DNA from: Floccularia luteovirens
Taxonomy: Eukaryota > Basidiomycota > Agaricomycetes > Agaricales > Squamanitaceae
Assembly: GCA_009739215.1 (NCBI GenBank)
Contig: VSJF01000001.1
Coordinates: forward strand, 1,984,001 to 2,048,000
Length of the DNA stretch: 64,000 nt
Direction: 5' to 3'
The notes beneath the pieces were generated by a model that saw only the letters and a list, made by a program, of their open reading frames with translations, searched no databases and was not told the origin of the DNA. How positions within the stretch are numbered: position 1 is the stretch's first letter; each line of letters starts with the position of its first letter. Of the stretch, positions 1 to 11,304 are shown one piece after another. The position numbers and the translations under genes are program-made.

Positions 1-1
1 T

Positions 2-700
2 TCCTCCTCGTCCTCATCCTCATCTTCTCCTGTCTCTCAACCCACGGAGGCCGTTGACCCTATCCCCAACTCGCCTACTGCTATTGTCAGCACTGTTAGA
101 CCCACAGTGACACAGACACAGTCTGTGGAAGCTTCCAGTTCAGCTGTCCCACAAACTACATCTGGATCATCAAAAACAAAGACTGTCACATTAACGGCAG
201 TCATTGTTATTGCATCCGTCATTGGAGCTGTAGTAATCTTGTGGACAATCTTCCGTAAATGGAAGCTTGGGCGTTCAAAGAAGTTTGATGCACGCCTCCA
301 ACCTATTGATTGGCAGCCTACGAACCCTGAGGAAGATATCATTCCTTCCCATCGCCGCAATCCTTCAGGGGCATCTTCATTCCATTCTGGTGGTCATGAA
401 AATTCTACTGGTCGTGGTGCTTATGACCATATGGACTATGGAAACGGTAGTTCAGACCACGGCCACGGGACAACTAGTCTTAATCCAGTCCCAGATCATG
501 ACTTTACTGCTAATGCTTCAATGGCCCCCGTTGGCGGTTATGCAGATTTGGCTCGTGGACCCAGCCCACAACCCCAAATGCAGCAAACTTTGATGCGTGG
601 CCCTAGCATGAACCGTGGTTACGATGTTGGCGTACCTCTTCATCACCAAGCGGGTTACGGCGTAGGCGATCCATACAATTACAACAATGGAAGGTATTGA
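2..700 (+). CDS. single-pass membrane protein, C-terminal part (5' end outside window)
   Basis: The frame is open from base 2 to the stop at 698-700, so the real start lies upstream. The visible part begins with a run of eight serines and a Ser/Thr/Pro-rich segment, as in the extracellular stalk of fungal wall-sensor or mucin-like proteins. A hydrophobic helix follows (TLTAVIVIASVIGAVVILWTI), then the basic stop-transfer FRKWKLGRSKK and a cytoplasmic tail of about 130 residues rich in Gly, His, Pro and Tyr. The order Ser/Thr-rich stalk, one membrane helix, disordered tail resembles Mid2/WSC-type surface proteins, which are common in basidiomycetes, but the extracellular domain that would decide the family is missing. 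No introns are needed in the visible part. Function not assigned. Confidence 0.75.
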   Translation, partial: SSSSSSSSSPVSQPTEAVDPIPNSPTAIVSTVRPTVTQTQSVEASSSAVPQTTSGSSKTKTVTLTAVIVIASVIGAVVILWTIFRKWKLGRSKKFDARLQPIDWQPTNPEEDIIPSHRRNPSGASSFHSGGHENSTGRGAYDHMDYGNGSSDHGHGTTSLNPVPDHDFTANASMAPVGGYADLARGPSPQPQMQQTLMRGPSMNRGYDVGVPLHHQAGYGVGDPYNYNNGRY

Positions 701-1168
701 GTTTTCTCTCGTCCTAATGAGAAAACGATGATGTAAAGCCCTCCTCGGTTCCGGTAGTCATGTCCGTGACATCATTTAACTAAACGACGCTCATTGCTTG
801 TTCAAATATTCGATAAAATTGCAGCTGGCCTGCATACCAATCAAATCTTCTTTTTTGACTTGATGCCTAATAAAATACTATTCTCCTTAGTCTCCACTGA
901 TGAAATGTTCCCAAAATTTCAACTCATATACCCCTGCTCTCTTGTTTCCATAGAAACTCGTGCTCAAATCTGAAGTAGTGTACGAAATCATTGGACAATT
1001 ACTTCAAAATGGACCCTTTCGTCAGTTATTCAGTTCCTTTTCAGTCGAAAGCTTTTTTAAAGACCTTTTTGTGTTGCTGTGTCCGTATTATTGTATACCA
1101 GTTCCGGCCAGTCTTCTATTGAAAACACAGAAAAATCGGGTGCATAACCGTTAACAGTAGTACAACAT
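701..1168. other. intergenic, convergent 3' flanks
   Basis: This stretch lies between the stop of the membrane protein and the stop of ima1. It is AT-rich and has AATAAA-like signals around 869. A 64-codon open frame at 960-1154 has no recognisable similarity and no coding character. I see only 3' UTR and terminator sequence here. Confidence 0.6.
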
Positions 1169-3004
1169 TTAAATTAGGCGTTCCACTACTACTTGATGGC
1201 GACCATTCATAGATTTCCATGCAAGATATGCTACCGCAGTTAATGGGACAAGTGAGACAGCACAAAACCACCACCAGTTTAATGCCGCCAGATTAGACTT
1301 CCTGGGAGGAATATTCGAAGAGACAGGTTCATCATTGAGCTTTGTGCGTTCAAAAAGACTCTCTAAACCTGTTGGTTTTTCGGGTGCAAAAAATCGTTGG
1401 GGACGCAGCCAATGAGCATCATTATCTTGACTAAAACTACTTTTGTTCCCTTTCGTAGGCACAGAACCACCATCCGTAGGTGTCCAATCCATTTCATCAG
1501 TATCGACATCTTGTTTAACTACAGGAGATGGCGGTTTTGTATGAAGGGAAGGATGGCCAAAAACCGGGTTGGCATGTGTTATGACTGGTTGTGACGAGAG
1601 GGATAATGCAGCAAGAATATCCGCGTCTTGAGAGATGGGAAAGTTTGACATTGGTGTAGAATCTCGTGTAAATGGGTTTGGTGTGGCAGAACGGGATAGA
1701 GAAGAGATATGAGAGTTTTTGTTGACAAGGCGGATAGTTGGTGGATGTTGTACACGAAGTACTGCAAGAGATATGATGAATGCCTGTCGTTTAATCAGTA
1801 AATAGGTAATCATAAAACCCAAAAAGTTTGAAATTTAAAACGTACTGAAAGTTCCGCAAGAAATGCCATTGAAAAGTAGACGCGAGCCCAGAATGATGTA
1901 GGGTCATATAAGTTGAGAAGGTCATAGCCTTTGTCGTACCATCGCAGCGCGACGATAATTGAGGTCATCAATCTTATAACCCATACCGCCATCTGGCAAA
2001 TCTTTGGAAAAGCTGAGCATACATCGTTGAATCACGTAATGTGACACGCACAATATATTGTTTTTTGCCCTTTATTCTCACATCTCTCCCTTGCAATTGG
2101 GATTTTTTGTAAGAACTGTAGGTTGGGTCCCAAGCTGTCCAGAATAATGAAGCCAGTACGATAACAGGAAGAGCTGGTTGTATTGATGGTAGATTGGTCG
2201 GCAGCCTATAGCACAGCGCAGCTAGTCCTTTTAATACGGGGAATACTGAAATGATGGAGGGACTTACTGCCTAATGCACTGGATATTGATACCAGGAAAG
2301 AGAACAGCCATAGACATCCACGAACTTGCCAAATTAACATCCCATACCCAATCTTCTTCTTTTCTTTATGAGTATTGGATATTCGACGTTGTAATTCTTT
2401 GCCCCTACTCTCCTTTAACCAACCCCCCAAGGCCTTCGTCCGCGCCATGTGATCCTTCTTCTGGATTTCCTCTTCCACGTTCGGTAAACAGGATTCGCAT
2501 ACAGTTGGATAGCGTATATGTAGTGATTCTTCGTAGGCTGGAAGCATCTCTAGCCTACGCGCGTATTCTGGACTCTGAAGTCGATTAATTTTGGATACAC
2601 TTTATCCACATACGAGAACAGGCATACTTCTGGTAAAGGTAAGTAATTGGACAATAGATTAACGAGCAACATTTGATTCGTTTGGCATGTATGGCAAAAT
2701 GGGCTGCGATTGTAAACAGTTGGAAGTCTATCCTTCCTTGGGGATGCTGATGAACAAGGTTGAGTAATGTTTGCTGGAATGGATACGAATGTTGTGGAGA
2801 CTTGCCACGTTTGGCAAATGACCTGGAGTTCATATGTTCGTCATGCATTGCTGGCTCATCAGATAATATTTCCCCCTTGTCGTCATAGCGGTTCCAGCAA
2901 CCACAAGTTGGACATCGAAAGTTCCTTGAATCTTTAGGAAGAGTGGGTGAGAGACAGAAAAAACATTGAATGCTGCTATGTTGCCTGAAGATACTTGTGG
3001 GCAT
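1169..3004 (-). CDS. ima1: Ima1/NET5-type inner nuclear membrane protein
   Basis: Exons, 5' to 3': 3004-2806, 2746-2628, 2574-2268, 2221-2052, 2001-1846, 1783-1169 (521 aa). The N-terminus has the Ima1_N zinc-binding cysteines: CFFC near residue 14, CPTCGCWNRY near 33, CHTC near 83 and CESC near 122. It also carries the family signatures SDEPAMHDEHMNSRSFAKR and MARTKALGGWL. At least four hydrophobic segments follow, and a last one near the C-terminus (WWWFCAVSLVPLTAVAYLAW) after a Ser/Pro-rich disordered stretch. Fission yeast Ima1 and human Samp1/NET5 sit in the inner nuclear membrane and link heterochromatin to the cytoskeleton; the same role here is inferred. Intron 1 (2805-2747) starts with GC, not GT; splicing there gives the conserved reading FAKRASP-KDRLPT, whereas reading through gives an unrelated peptide and then a stop. 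Confidence 0.9.
2747..2805 (-). other. GC-AG intron in ima1
   Basis: The intron begins GCAAGT and ends CATCAG on the minus strand, 59 nt. Joining 2806 to 2746 restores the Ima1_N signature across the junction. No GT donor nearby gives this frame. Confidence 0.8.
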
Positions 3005-3353
3005 GACTCGCCTAAGACTGAACGATTGAGCAGGTCAAGAAACGCGGTTCTTGGTTCAGGCCACTCTAGTTATTAAGAATCGTTGTGGCCGTAAGCACCT
3101 CCTGGAGTCTGCTACGGTAATTGAACTTCGGTAATTGAACTTCTCCGCAATGGCGATGGACACATTTTCAAACACAGGTAAATAATGATCACGATACTTA
3201 TTTCTACTTGTGTTTGAATCAGTACCCAGTATCTAACCATCACTAATTGGTCTCGCAATTGCAATCACCGCACAAGGCGTAGTGTCTGATGTGTTGTTAC
3301 TAGAAGGACTGCGGAAGAGAAGATCTTAATTTCAAATTCAATTCGGCTAACAA
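3005..3353. promoter_or_regulatory. shared divergent promoter region, ima1 / SNAP43-like gene
   Basis: This gap of 349 bp separates two divergent start codons. It contains a short direct repeat (GGTAATTGAACTTC appears twice around 3116-3145). I see no clear TATA box. Beyond its position there is no direct evidence for particular regulatory sites. Confidence 0.4.
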
Positions 3354-4508
3354 ATGTCAATCATTCCCGCACCTTCTGCAAGCGGTAGAGGGGAAATCGT
3401 TCTCCAGCCCAATTATTTTACATCGTCTATTTTCGTAACAGCCATGCGCGATGATATTGCCACCTTAGTACTCCTATTTCACGAACAGTACACCCGTGAA
3501 AGCACATTACCACCTTTCGAATTGTTCAAAAATGTGTGGCGCTCGGAAGGTTGGAAATGGTTTCATTTCATGGTTTTTGATAGCAGATCCCGCAACACAT
3601 TTTTGGATGTCGCCTGCAGATTGTTTCTAGGTAAAACGGTCTATGTTTTATTTATTTTTGTAGTATTGAGACAGTTTATTAGAAAAAATGGCAAGGACAG
3701 AGGCACCATTTACTCGGGTCGTTGCTTTGTTTGCATTGTATACCTTCCTTTATACACAACCGAAGGATACAGCTCCACCACTCTTCGGGATTTCGCACGT
3801 ACCGATATCTATTGGTATGTGATATATGCATGACATTCACATTCATATACTTCAATCTTTCCAGATAATTTTCTATCCGTCAAAGCGTTACCCGGTACTC
3901 TAATATCTCCTAATTTAGTTGCGCTCCAACCATCAACAATGCATATTCTTTCTGTGTTGCTGAAAGATCAGGTTTTCTTAATTCTTCCTCCATCTGGAGT
4001 GGGGCCCATGAACCCTAGGGAACTACCCAGGGAGATATTTATTGACGAAATGACGACAATCCGAGCGGAGTATGGGGCACTGAAGAAAAAAGGACGACCA
4101 ACGAAAAGCGATAAAGTAAAAAAAGCGAAAGCCGCGTTAAATGCACTGGATGATTGGGTGAAGGAAAGTGCAGAAGTAGTTCCTGAGAAGGCTATTGGAT
4201 CATCAGGAATTTCCCACGGTGTGGGCTCTGGCGATGCGGCCCTGGCAACAACAATCAAGGATTATTCAGAACAGAAGGCGCGGCTTCTAAAGGAGATGAT
4301 GGTGGAGGAGGAGGAGAGTGGTATGGAGGTGATTGAAAAGGTGAATGAAACGATACTTGCAAGGTTGAAGGAAGCGAGAAAGGTGCTACCGTTAGATGAC
4401 CTGCCTGGTACAGAGAGTAAATTAGTTGGAGTGGAGCGGATTGAAGAAGCGGTGTTGACACGAGGAGGAGTATTATTGTTACTTGTGGAACGGAACGACC
4501 CTGAATGA
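3354..4508 (+). CDS. SNAPc subunit 1 (SNAP43)-like protein
   Basis: Exons 3354-3630, 3683-3814, 3865-4508 (350 aa). The N-terminal half fits the SNAP43 domain: MRDDIATLVLLFHEQY, then GWKWFHFMVFDSRSRNTFLDVACRLFL, then after intron 1 TRVVALFALYTFLYTQP. These line up with the human SNAPC1 segments containing WRYFL and GALYLLYGLYNTQ. The second half is charged and predicted helical. SNAPc binds the proximal sequence element of snRNA genes and recruits RNA polymerase II or III, so a nuclear role in snRNA transcription is inferred. The family is divergent between animals and fungi and I rely on remembered motif order, so an alternative coiled-coil nuclear protein is possible. The ATG at 3354 opens exon 1 directly; ima1 is divergent upstream. 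Confidence 0.75.
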
Positions 4509-4611
4509 GATGTTCTATTTTTGTAGCTGATATTATCTAATAAGAAAAGGACAAAGCAACGACGTCTTTCTCATTTGTCCACCACCGCCACTCTTTTTTT
4601 CTTTCTCTTCC

Positions 4612-7187
4612 ATGGCTTCACTCGGTCAAAATACCCAACGTCGTTACTATCCACAGCAGTCTTTGTCCCCCTCAACAACAAACCTCCTTCCTCCTTCCGC
4701 AAATAGAAGTACTCCAACCAGCTTGAAATCTCCTTCCAGAGGTTCTTCCTTGCGCAGTGCAAATAGTAACATTTTCCCTGGTATATCTTATTTATCTTCC
4801 ATTCAGCTCAACCTTAAACTCACCTCATTCAAGAATGAATCCTCTCCATATAACTTCAGTGGGAGCCGGAATCCCGCCATTGCCCAATCAATATCAGACA
4901 AGGTACTCCACACACACACTCCTCTATTCACTGATTTCCTCATGCTTTCTAGTTCTCGCTGTCGCCGGATCCTGCAGCCTGGGGTACAGATCTCTCTCTA
5001 AATCAGCCCGAACAGGATGACTACCTCCACAACCCTGACCCTCGACGGGATAGGAAACACGATAGTGGAGGAAACATTTTTACGCTCAGAGGGTTGACAA
5101 ATCTTGGTTGTATGATTTTCTTGTGCATTGGGCTGGTTACCCTATTGTATGCCCCTCTATTTAATCCCTTGAAGTCCCACTAATTTTGTTCAGTGCCGGA
5201 TACCCTTTAATCATACATTTTACTTCTCGCGCGCCTTCCACGCATGGCGGATTTAATCTTGGCGGAATAAATGCAACTGGACAGGTGGGTCTCCATACAG
5301 TAAGATCCATCCACATGTCTTTATCATAAATTTGTATAGATACCCAGCATGTCCGGTAATTGGGGTTTGATTGACATTCACACAGATACAACTCTATACA
5401 CGATAAAGTCGCCCACCGAAAAAAACCGAGATCTTCAACTAGTCTTTAGCGATGAATTTAATGTGGATGGACGTACTTTTTACCCAGGAGATGATCCCTA
5501 CTGGGAAGCAGTAGATCTTCATTATTGGGCGGTAAGAAAATCCTTGATTGTCAATTTATAATCTCTTCCTGCTGACATCAATGCAGACCAACAACTTAGA
5601 GTGGTATGACCCTGCTGCAATAACTACGAGGGATGGAGCTCTCGAGATCACTTTATCCGAAAAAGAAACACATGATCTCCACTACCAAGGTGGCATGATG
5701 TCAACATGGAACAAGTTCTGTTTCACAGGTGGTCTTGTCAAAGCTTCTGTCGTTTTGCCTGGAGCAAATAATGTTGTCGGTCTGTGGCCCGCAATCTGGA
5801 CCATGGGAAATTTGGGTGTGTTATCATATTTCCCACGATATATTCTCACTCATTGGAATCACAGGTCGTGCTGGTTATGGTGCAAGCCTCGATGGAATGG
5901 TAGGTCTCACTCCTTGAAATTCTACAATTTCTTATGTCAATCCTCAGTGGCCATACACCTATGATGCTTGTGATGTCGGAACATTGAAAAATCAGACCCT
6001 GGGTGGTCTTCCTAAAGCTGCCACTGTAGACGGTGATCCGACTGCAGGTGGTGCCCTATCATTCCTCCCAGGGCAAAGGTTGTCTAGATGTACTTGTCCT
6101 GGGGAATCGCATCCTGGCCCAGTGCATGCAGATGGATCCTATGTTGGGCGCGCTGCCCCTGAAATTGACATGTTCGAAGCTCAAGTGGGTTCTTTACCTT
6201 CTATTCAAACATTTTCTCTTGATGTTCTCGCTTAAGATTACCGGGGATCCGCTTACAGGTCAAGTATCACAATCTGCACAATGGGCTGTGAGTCATTCGA
6301 TTTGACAGTGGTCAGGCTGATACCCATCTGGATATACAGCCCTTTAATGCTGGATACATATGGTTCAATACATCCGACAACATGAACTTGTACAACGATA
6401 CCTTCTTAAACCCTTATATTGGAGGAGCATATCAACAAGCAACTTCCGGCGTTACTGAGACTGGTATGTTTTTCTAATATCGTCTCAACCTCCGATCCTC
6501 ACGATTCGCATAGATCAAAGTTGTTACGAACTATCTGGGCAGGGTTTCTCCGTATATGGATTTGAATATGTGCCAGGTGGATTTTTTCTGATTCTCTAAG
6601 CATGACTGACTAACTGATCACTCTTTCAAGGATTTGATAAAGCCGTAAGTGATAATGTGAATTTCTTCTAAATAGATACTTGAAAACTTACCGTCCTATA
6701 TAAGTATATCTCATGGATATCCAGCGACCAACTTGCTTGGACCATTAATTCGGGTGGGTTGCAAGCTGACCTTCAAGTGAATATTTCAGCCCGTCCTATT
6801 CCCCAAGAACCTATGGTTGGTGTACTACATTACTGGGTCATAGAGCAATGGTGATCTCTTTCCATAGTACCTTATAATGAATTTGGGAATGTCGAACAAC
6901 TTCGGAGTGGTCGACTTGGAACACCTAACATTTCCTGCAACAATGAGGGTGGACTGGATTCGTGTATACCAACCGACAGATGCAATAAATATTGGTTGCG
7001 ATCCGAAGGACTTCCCAACTGCTGCCTACATTAACCAGTAAGTCTAGATATACTCCCCCAATATATTTGGTTATGGATATAATCCTCGTACAGGTATATT
7101 GAAGCATACACGAATCCCAATCTCACGACTTGGACAGACGATTTCCACCAACCCGTACCGAAAAACAGATTGCTAGGACCATGTTGA
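4612..7187 (+). CDS. KRE6: KRE6/SKN1-family GH16 beta-glucan synthesis protein
   Basis: Fourteen exons: 4612-4902, 4953-5146, 5194-5284, 5340-5531, 5587-5815, 5865-5899, 5948-6184, 6237-6287, 6340-6463, 6514-6576, 6631-6644, 6705-6815, 6868-7037, 7094-7187 (631 aa). It is a type II membrane protein: a Ser/Pro-rich cytosolic N-terminus, a helix in the region NLGCMIFLCIGLVTLLFAGYPLII (about residues 150-170), then a lumenal GH16 domain. The catalytic motif EIDMFE is at about residues 416-421, with GLWPAIWTMGN upstream. Family members act in ER/Golgi in making cell-wall beta-1,6-glucan. Exon 11 is only 14 nt (6631-6644) and encodes the conserved GFDKA. Exon 1 could contain an extra small intron near 4762-4833, but the frame is open throughout and I could not fit one. 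Confidence 0.93.
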
Positions 7188-7390
7188 TTTTGTTTGTTAT
7201 ATGTTTTCGAAATTTTTTGAAGACTTTTTTGTTTTGTTTTAGCGTCACTCGTTAATTTACTACAATTTACCAACGTATGCAGCAAACAGACAGAGTTCAA
7301 CGAATTCCTACAATAAGCTGTATCTTTGTCATCATAGGATAGACGTTTGTAGTAGCATGTCGACGCTGATTTTAAAAAAAGTTACTATTA

Positions 7391-10300
7391 TTATTGCGAG
7401 TTAGGATGGTTAGGTGTTCTCAGGATCTGTAATTTCTGTAATGTCCGTTCTAGTGCGATTATTCCTCCTGTTGTCAATCTCGGAACAGCCAGCTCTTGTT
7501 CCTCCTCCGCTATTGCAATTTTCATTTTACTCTTTTCGATCAACCGCCGCGAGTCTTTCAAAACCTTGTCGAGGCGACCAATGCTGTGATAAAGCCAAGC
7601 AATCTCCAACTCGAGCCCCCCCGGTGGGAGTTCAAGAGCACGACGGACGAATCCGCGAGAAAGAACGTATGCCTTCTCATTGTACAGACGACTTTGGTGG
7701 AAACATTAGATTGGTATGAGGACCGTGTGAACAGGGTACTAACCTATTTACAATTCCTTCTTCAGTCCCCCGGAGTTTATCGTATGCAGGCTCACAGAAC
7801 CAACTATAGGTCAACTTATTAACAACAGGGATAAGGGAATAATTAGTTACATACGGTTCCTTGACTAATACCAATCCCTGAATCGACACGAAAGCCTGAA
7901 GTAAAGATGACCGAGCCGCATTCCAAGTCTCATTCCTATCACCAGCCCAGGTGCCCAATATTGATAGGCAAACTTTGCCTTCCTCGTATAAATTGCTATG
8001 AGGTAGCATGTGAGCTAACTAACAAGTAGGCATATTTTTTAAACTTGGACTTACGGATTCACTGCGGGTTGTGGCAAATAAAGATAGATATCAAGGGTAT
8101 ATAAGGATATATATAAAACATACCTCGACCATTACCGTTCGTCCAGCTAAGGAAGTGAGCAATTGGGGGGCTATGTGGGAAGTTCGAATCTAGCATCCAA
8201 TCTATGACAAATGGTGCGTCTTCATAGGGTGTATTATGGGGTCCTATGATAAGAGATCTCAACAGGTCTGTACGGTCCTCGTATGCCCTAACCAAAATTG
8301 TTTCTTAATATAATAGGTTGTAGGTCAGTGATGTCAAAGACTTTTGTAAGGTCATGAACATACCGGGCAAGCTGCTTGCTAAAACGCGGTACTCCCTGCT
8401 TAAACGACCAAGAAACAATTTTGACGGTTGAGCAGGCGTTGAAGAATAAAATGCATGATCTCGTGGAGCAGATGAGAGTATATCAAATCGCTTCCAAGAG
8501 ACTTCTTCAAAGTCGCCGCCATCTATACCATCCCTTTCTATATTGGAAACTGAACTGTGATCGGCATGTGTTGTGGTATCTGTTCCTGTGGTGTTTTGTG
8601 ATTGTAGGTGACTCTCCGTGTTGCGCAAAAGTACGGACACCTTTGGTAGGTTGTTTTGAACCTCTTCTTCATCAACGGACTCTTCGGCCCATCCTCGGGA
8701 GTCAACATCCATGTTATGACTGCCTTCATCCGAATCAAGGTCATAATCATCGTCAACTTCTTCCCAATCGTTCGAATCTCTCGACGAAGGACGCCACACG
8801 CCCTCTTCATCCATGGTCCACACGGGTTCGCTTTCCTCAGCAACTGAGTCGTGGTCATCTGAAATATCATCTTCCCATAGATCGTCCTCTAGCTGTTCAA
8901 TACCATCGTATAGGCGGGTCAATCGCTCTAGCGGGTAAACCCTTACCGTCCAATCAGGGTGTATTACCTGCACTGTACCATCAAGATTCAACTATTGTGC
9001 CATCGCATGTCAAGGATTTTCTCAGAGTAAGCGGATAAAAAAAGGAACTTACACCAGTGACCTCCCCAATCCAGGAGAAACTCCCATCACCTTGAGAAGG
9101 CCGCTTTATCTTTGGTTCATTATCAGGGTCAGATGATCGATGGTCGATTATGTTGGGTCCCATTTCTGCCAGCTCCTTTCTCCAGCCAGCAAGTTGCCCT
9201 TCGACAAATGGTCCTTCACGGACCCATGGCTCAAGTTCTCCAATACGTGGTACATGGGGTCTGATGTAACCGTTTGTAGAACCAATGGGATGTATGAAGA
9301 CAAAGTCACCGCGACGAACTCCAAGTCCTTCCGATACGGATTGAGGAACTGTAATTGTTGAGTCTGATACTCCGTGGGGATCAAGTTCAAGCACAGATGC
9401 GAGTTCTGTGGTGCCAGTTTCTGGGAAGAGGATACGGGCTGTGCGATCACTCGCGTTTACTGACTGAACAATGGCTGGTCTGCTTACACCCTCGTTCTTC
9501 CATAGTACATGATCCCCAGGCCTGCGTGATTTGTCGGAACTTTCTCAATCTAGGTAATGAAACAAAGTCTTACCAGCAGTCATACTCGTCCGTGTTGAGA
9601 TAGGGTATTACATCCGTCGATTTCAAAGTTTCTTGAATTCCATCTTGCCATAGAACATCTAGCATAGTTTCTGTTTCGGTCACCAAGAACGCATTTACAA
9701 AAACAACACCAAAAGGATCTGTTGCATCCCCATGTTTTGTACTAGGAAAGCCAGTAGAATTCTTTAAATAAACGCGGTCCCCGACACGCATTTCTAAATC
9801 AGACCGGCCTTGAATGAGGGTAAGCCTACTAATGTCCTGTCCGTACCAGAACTTTTGTGGGCGTTTCCGGTGCTCTGCTTCTAATGGGTCCAACTGATAG
9901 ATAGTCAGAATCGAGATGCGACGAGTGAAACGATGAAATGTACGGATTGATTGACAGCCAACCAGGCTATCGCATACGCAATATGTCGCACACCAATCAC
10001 CGTACATTGTTCGGAGTTCTCAATTCTGTTATAACCAAGCAATAACCCAAAAAGATTCTGCATGCCACTTGTAGATGGAGGGAGGATATCCTGCTTTGAA
10101 TTGTAATATGAGAAGCATCCGGGAAACAGTTGATTTCGTCTCACACTGCCTTTCTCGCCTATACTTAGTCGTGATCCTAGTTCCGGTAGCCTGACAAGTT
10201 GTCCTGAAGAAAGTTCGATGATAGATTCATCAAATACCTGTGTTAGTGTATCAATATTATTATGGTGGACCCCCTATTCATAACGAACCTCTATAACCTT

Positions 10301-10908
10301 GGAAATATGTGAGCACACGACGCCAAAAAGAGGATCTCAGGTTTAAGAAATACCTGGCCAATCCAATCCTCATAGACTACATAATCCCCAATTTCAGCGT
10401 CTATCCGTTCTTCCACCTCGTCGAGTGTCCGCCACCCCGCAACACGCTCGCGACTAATTACATGTTCGAGTTTACCCTTCACTTTAACATCTACCACAAC
10501 ACCAGAACGAAAGTCGTCTATAGTTCGTTTACAGTAATCGCCAGGTTGGAGAGTACGGTCAATGAGTCTGAGTTCAGACTCAGGTAAGATTTCGCGTTGT
10601 CCGCTATCTGTGATAAAAGACACTCCTACTTCTCCATATTGGAGAGGACGCATTATGGGGTCGGAAATTGGAGTCGACGGAACATCTTCAGCGTCATGCC
10701 AACACCTCTGCATTACCCCTCAGCATAATGATAACATGCGTGCGAGCGAGAAAACATACCAGTACGATACCATAGGAGGCTGGCGCTGCTATGCGTTGGA
10801 CGATATCCTGTTGATATAGCTATGTGTAAATATCGTGAGTGCACAAGTTTACTCCTGAGTTGAATACTTTCTGCATACCTTAGTAGGTTTCAGATTGTCA
10901 GAAGACAT
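7391..10908 (-). CDS. UBE2O: UBE2O-type hybrid E2/E3 ubiquitin-conjugating enzyme
   Basis: Fourteen exons, 5' to 3': 10908-10879, 10819-10760, 10707-10354, 10307-10299, 10237-10145, 10090-9944, 9893-9574, 9521-9053, 8991-8364, 8303-8124, 8061-8055, 7995-7855, 7803-7744, 7691-7391 (932 aa). The long N-terminal part has the SH3/CR-like repeats of this family ([45 protein letters not shown]). An acidic stretch near residues 520-590 follows, then the UBC fold: [31 protein letters not shown], then [11 protein letters not shown] with the catalytic Cys at about 775. Human UBE2O ubiquitinates unassembled ribosomal and other proteins; a cytosolic/nuclear quality-control role is inferred. Two micro-exons occur, 9 nt (10307-10299) and 7 nt (8061-8055). 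The 7-nt one supplies the V-N-P just before the active-site Cys. Confidence 0.93.
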
Positions 10909-11304
10909 TGAGGAAAAATAAAAACAGGTTTGTCCGTATGAGAATAAGGAAAATGAGAAGCCAGGGAATTCCGTGTGATTTGTAGAGCGTTTGAGGGGCT
11001 ACTGTCTACAACTTGCGGGTACAATATATCTAAACTTTTGAAAGTTACTTATTATCAATTGTCAATGTCATACAAATGTTTGAGGCCACGTGATTCTATG
11101 ATAACTTTGCCATGATGGTAAAATATTTCAACCTGGAGCTTTTGTAGATTTATTACCTGATGTAAAGCATTAAAATGACAGTAGTCCGTTACCAAACGAA
11201 AAGTTTCTTAAAGAATATTTGCCCGTTATGTAGGCCTAAGTCAAGAATTTGAATTTGATTATTCCAAAGTCAAAAATATAAGCTTGTTTCAGAACCATCA
11301 CACC
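10909..11304. promoter_or_regulatory. divergent promoter region, UBE2O / F-box gene
   Basis: This AT-rich gap of 396 bp separates two divergent starts. The F-box start is preceded closely by CAAAAATATAAGC near 11271-11284, which could act as a TATA-like element. I see no gene in it. Confidence 0.4.

Noticed and set aside
960..1154. 64-codon open frame
   Set aside because: Short, AT-rich, no ATG-proximal context or similarity, and lies in a convergent 3' region.
4757..5020. Alternative frame over KRE6 exon 1 beginning at 4757
   Set aside because: It does not begin at an ATG and does not continue into the conserved SISDK-FSLSPDP junction.
8376..9038. 220-codon open frame on the + strand
   Set aside because: It is antisense to exons 8-9 of the UBE2O homologue, spans an intron of that gene and shows no domain; a shadow.
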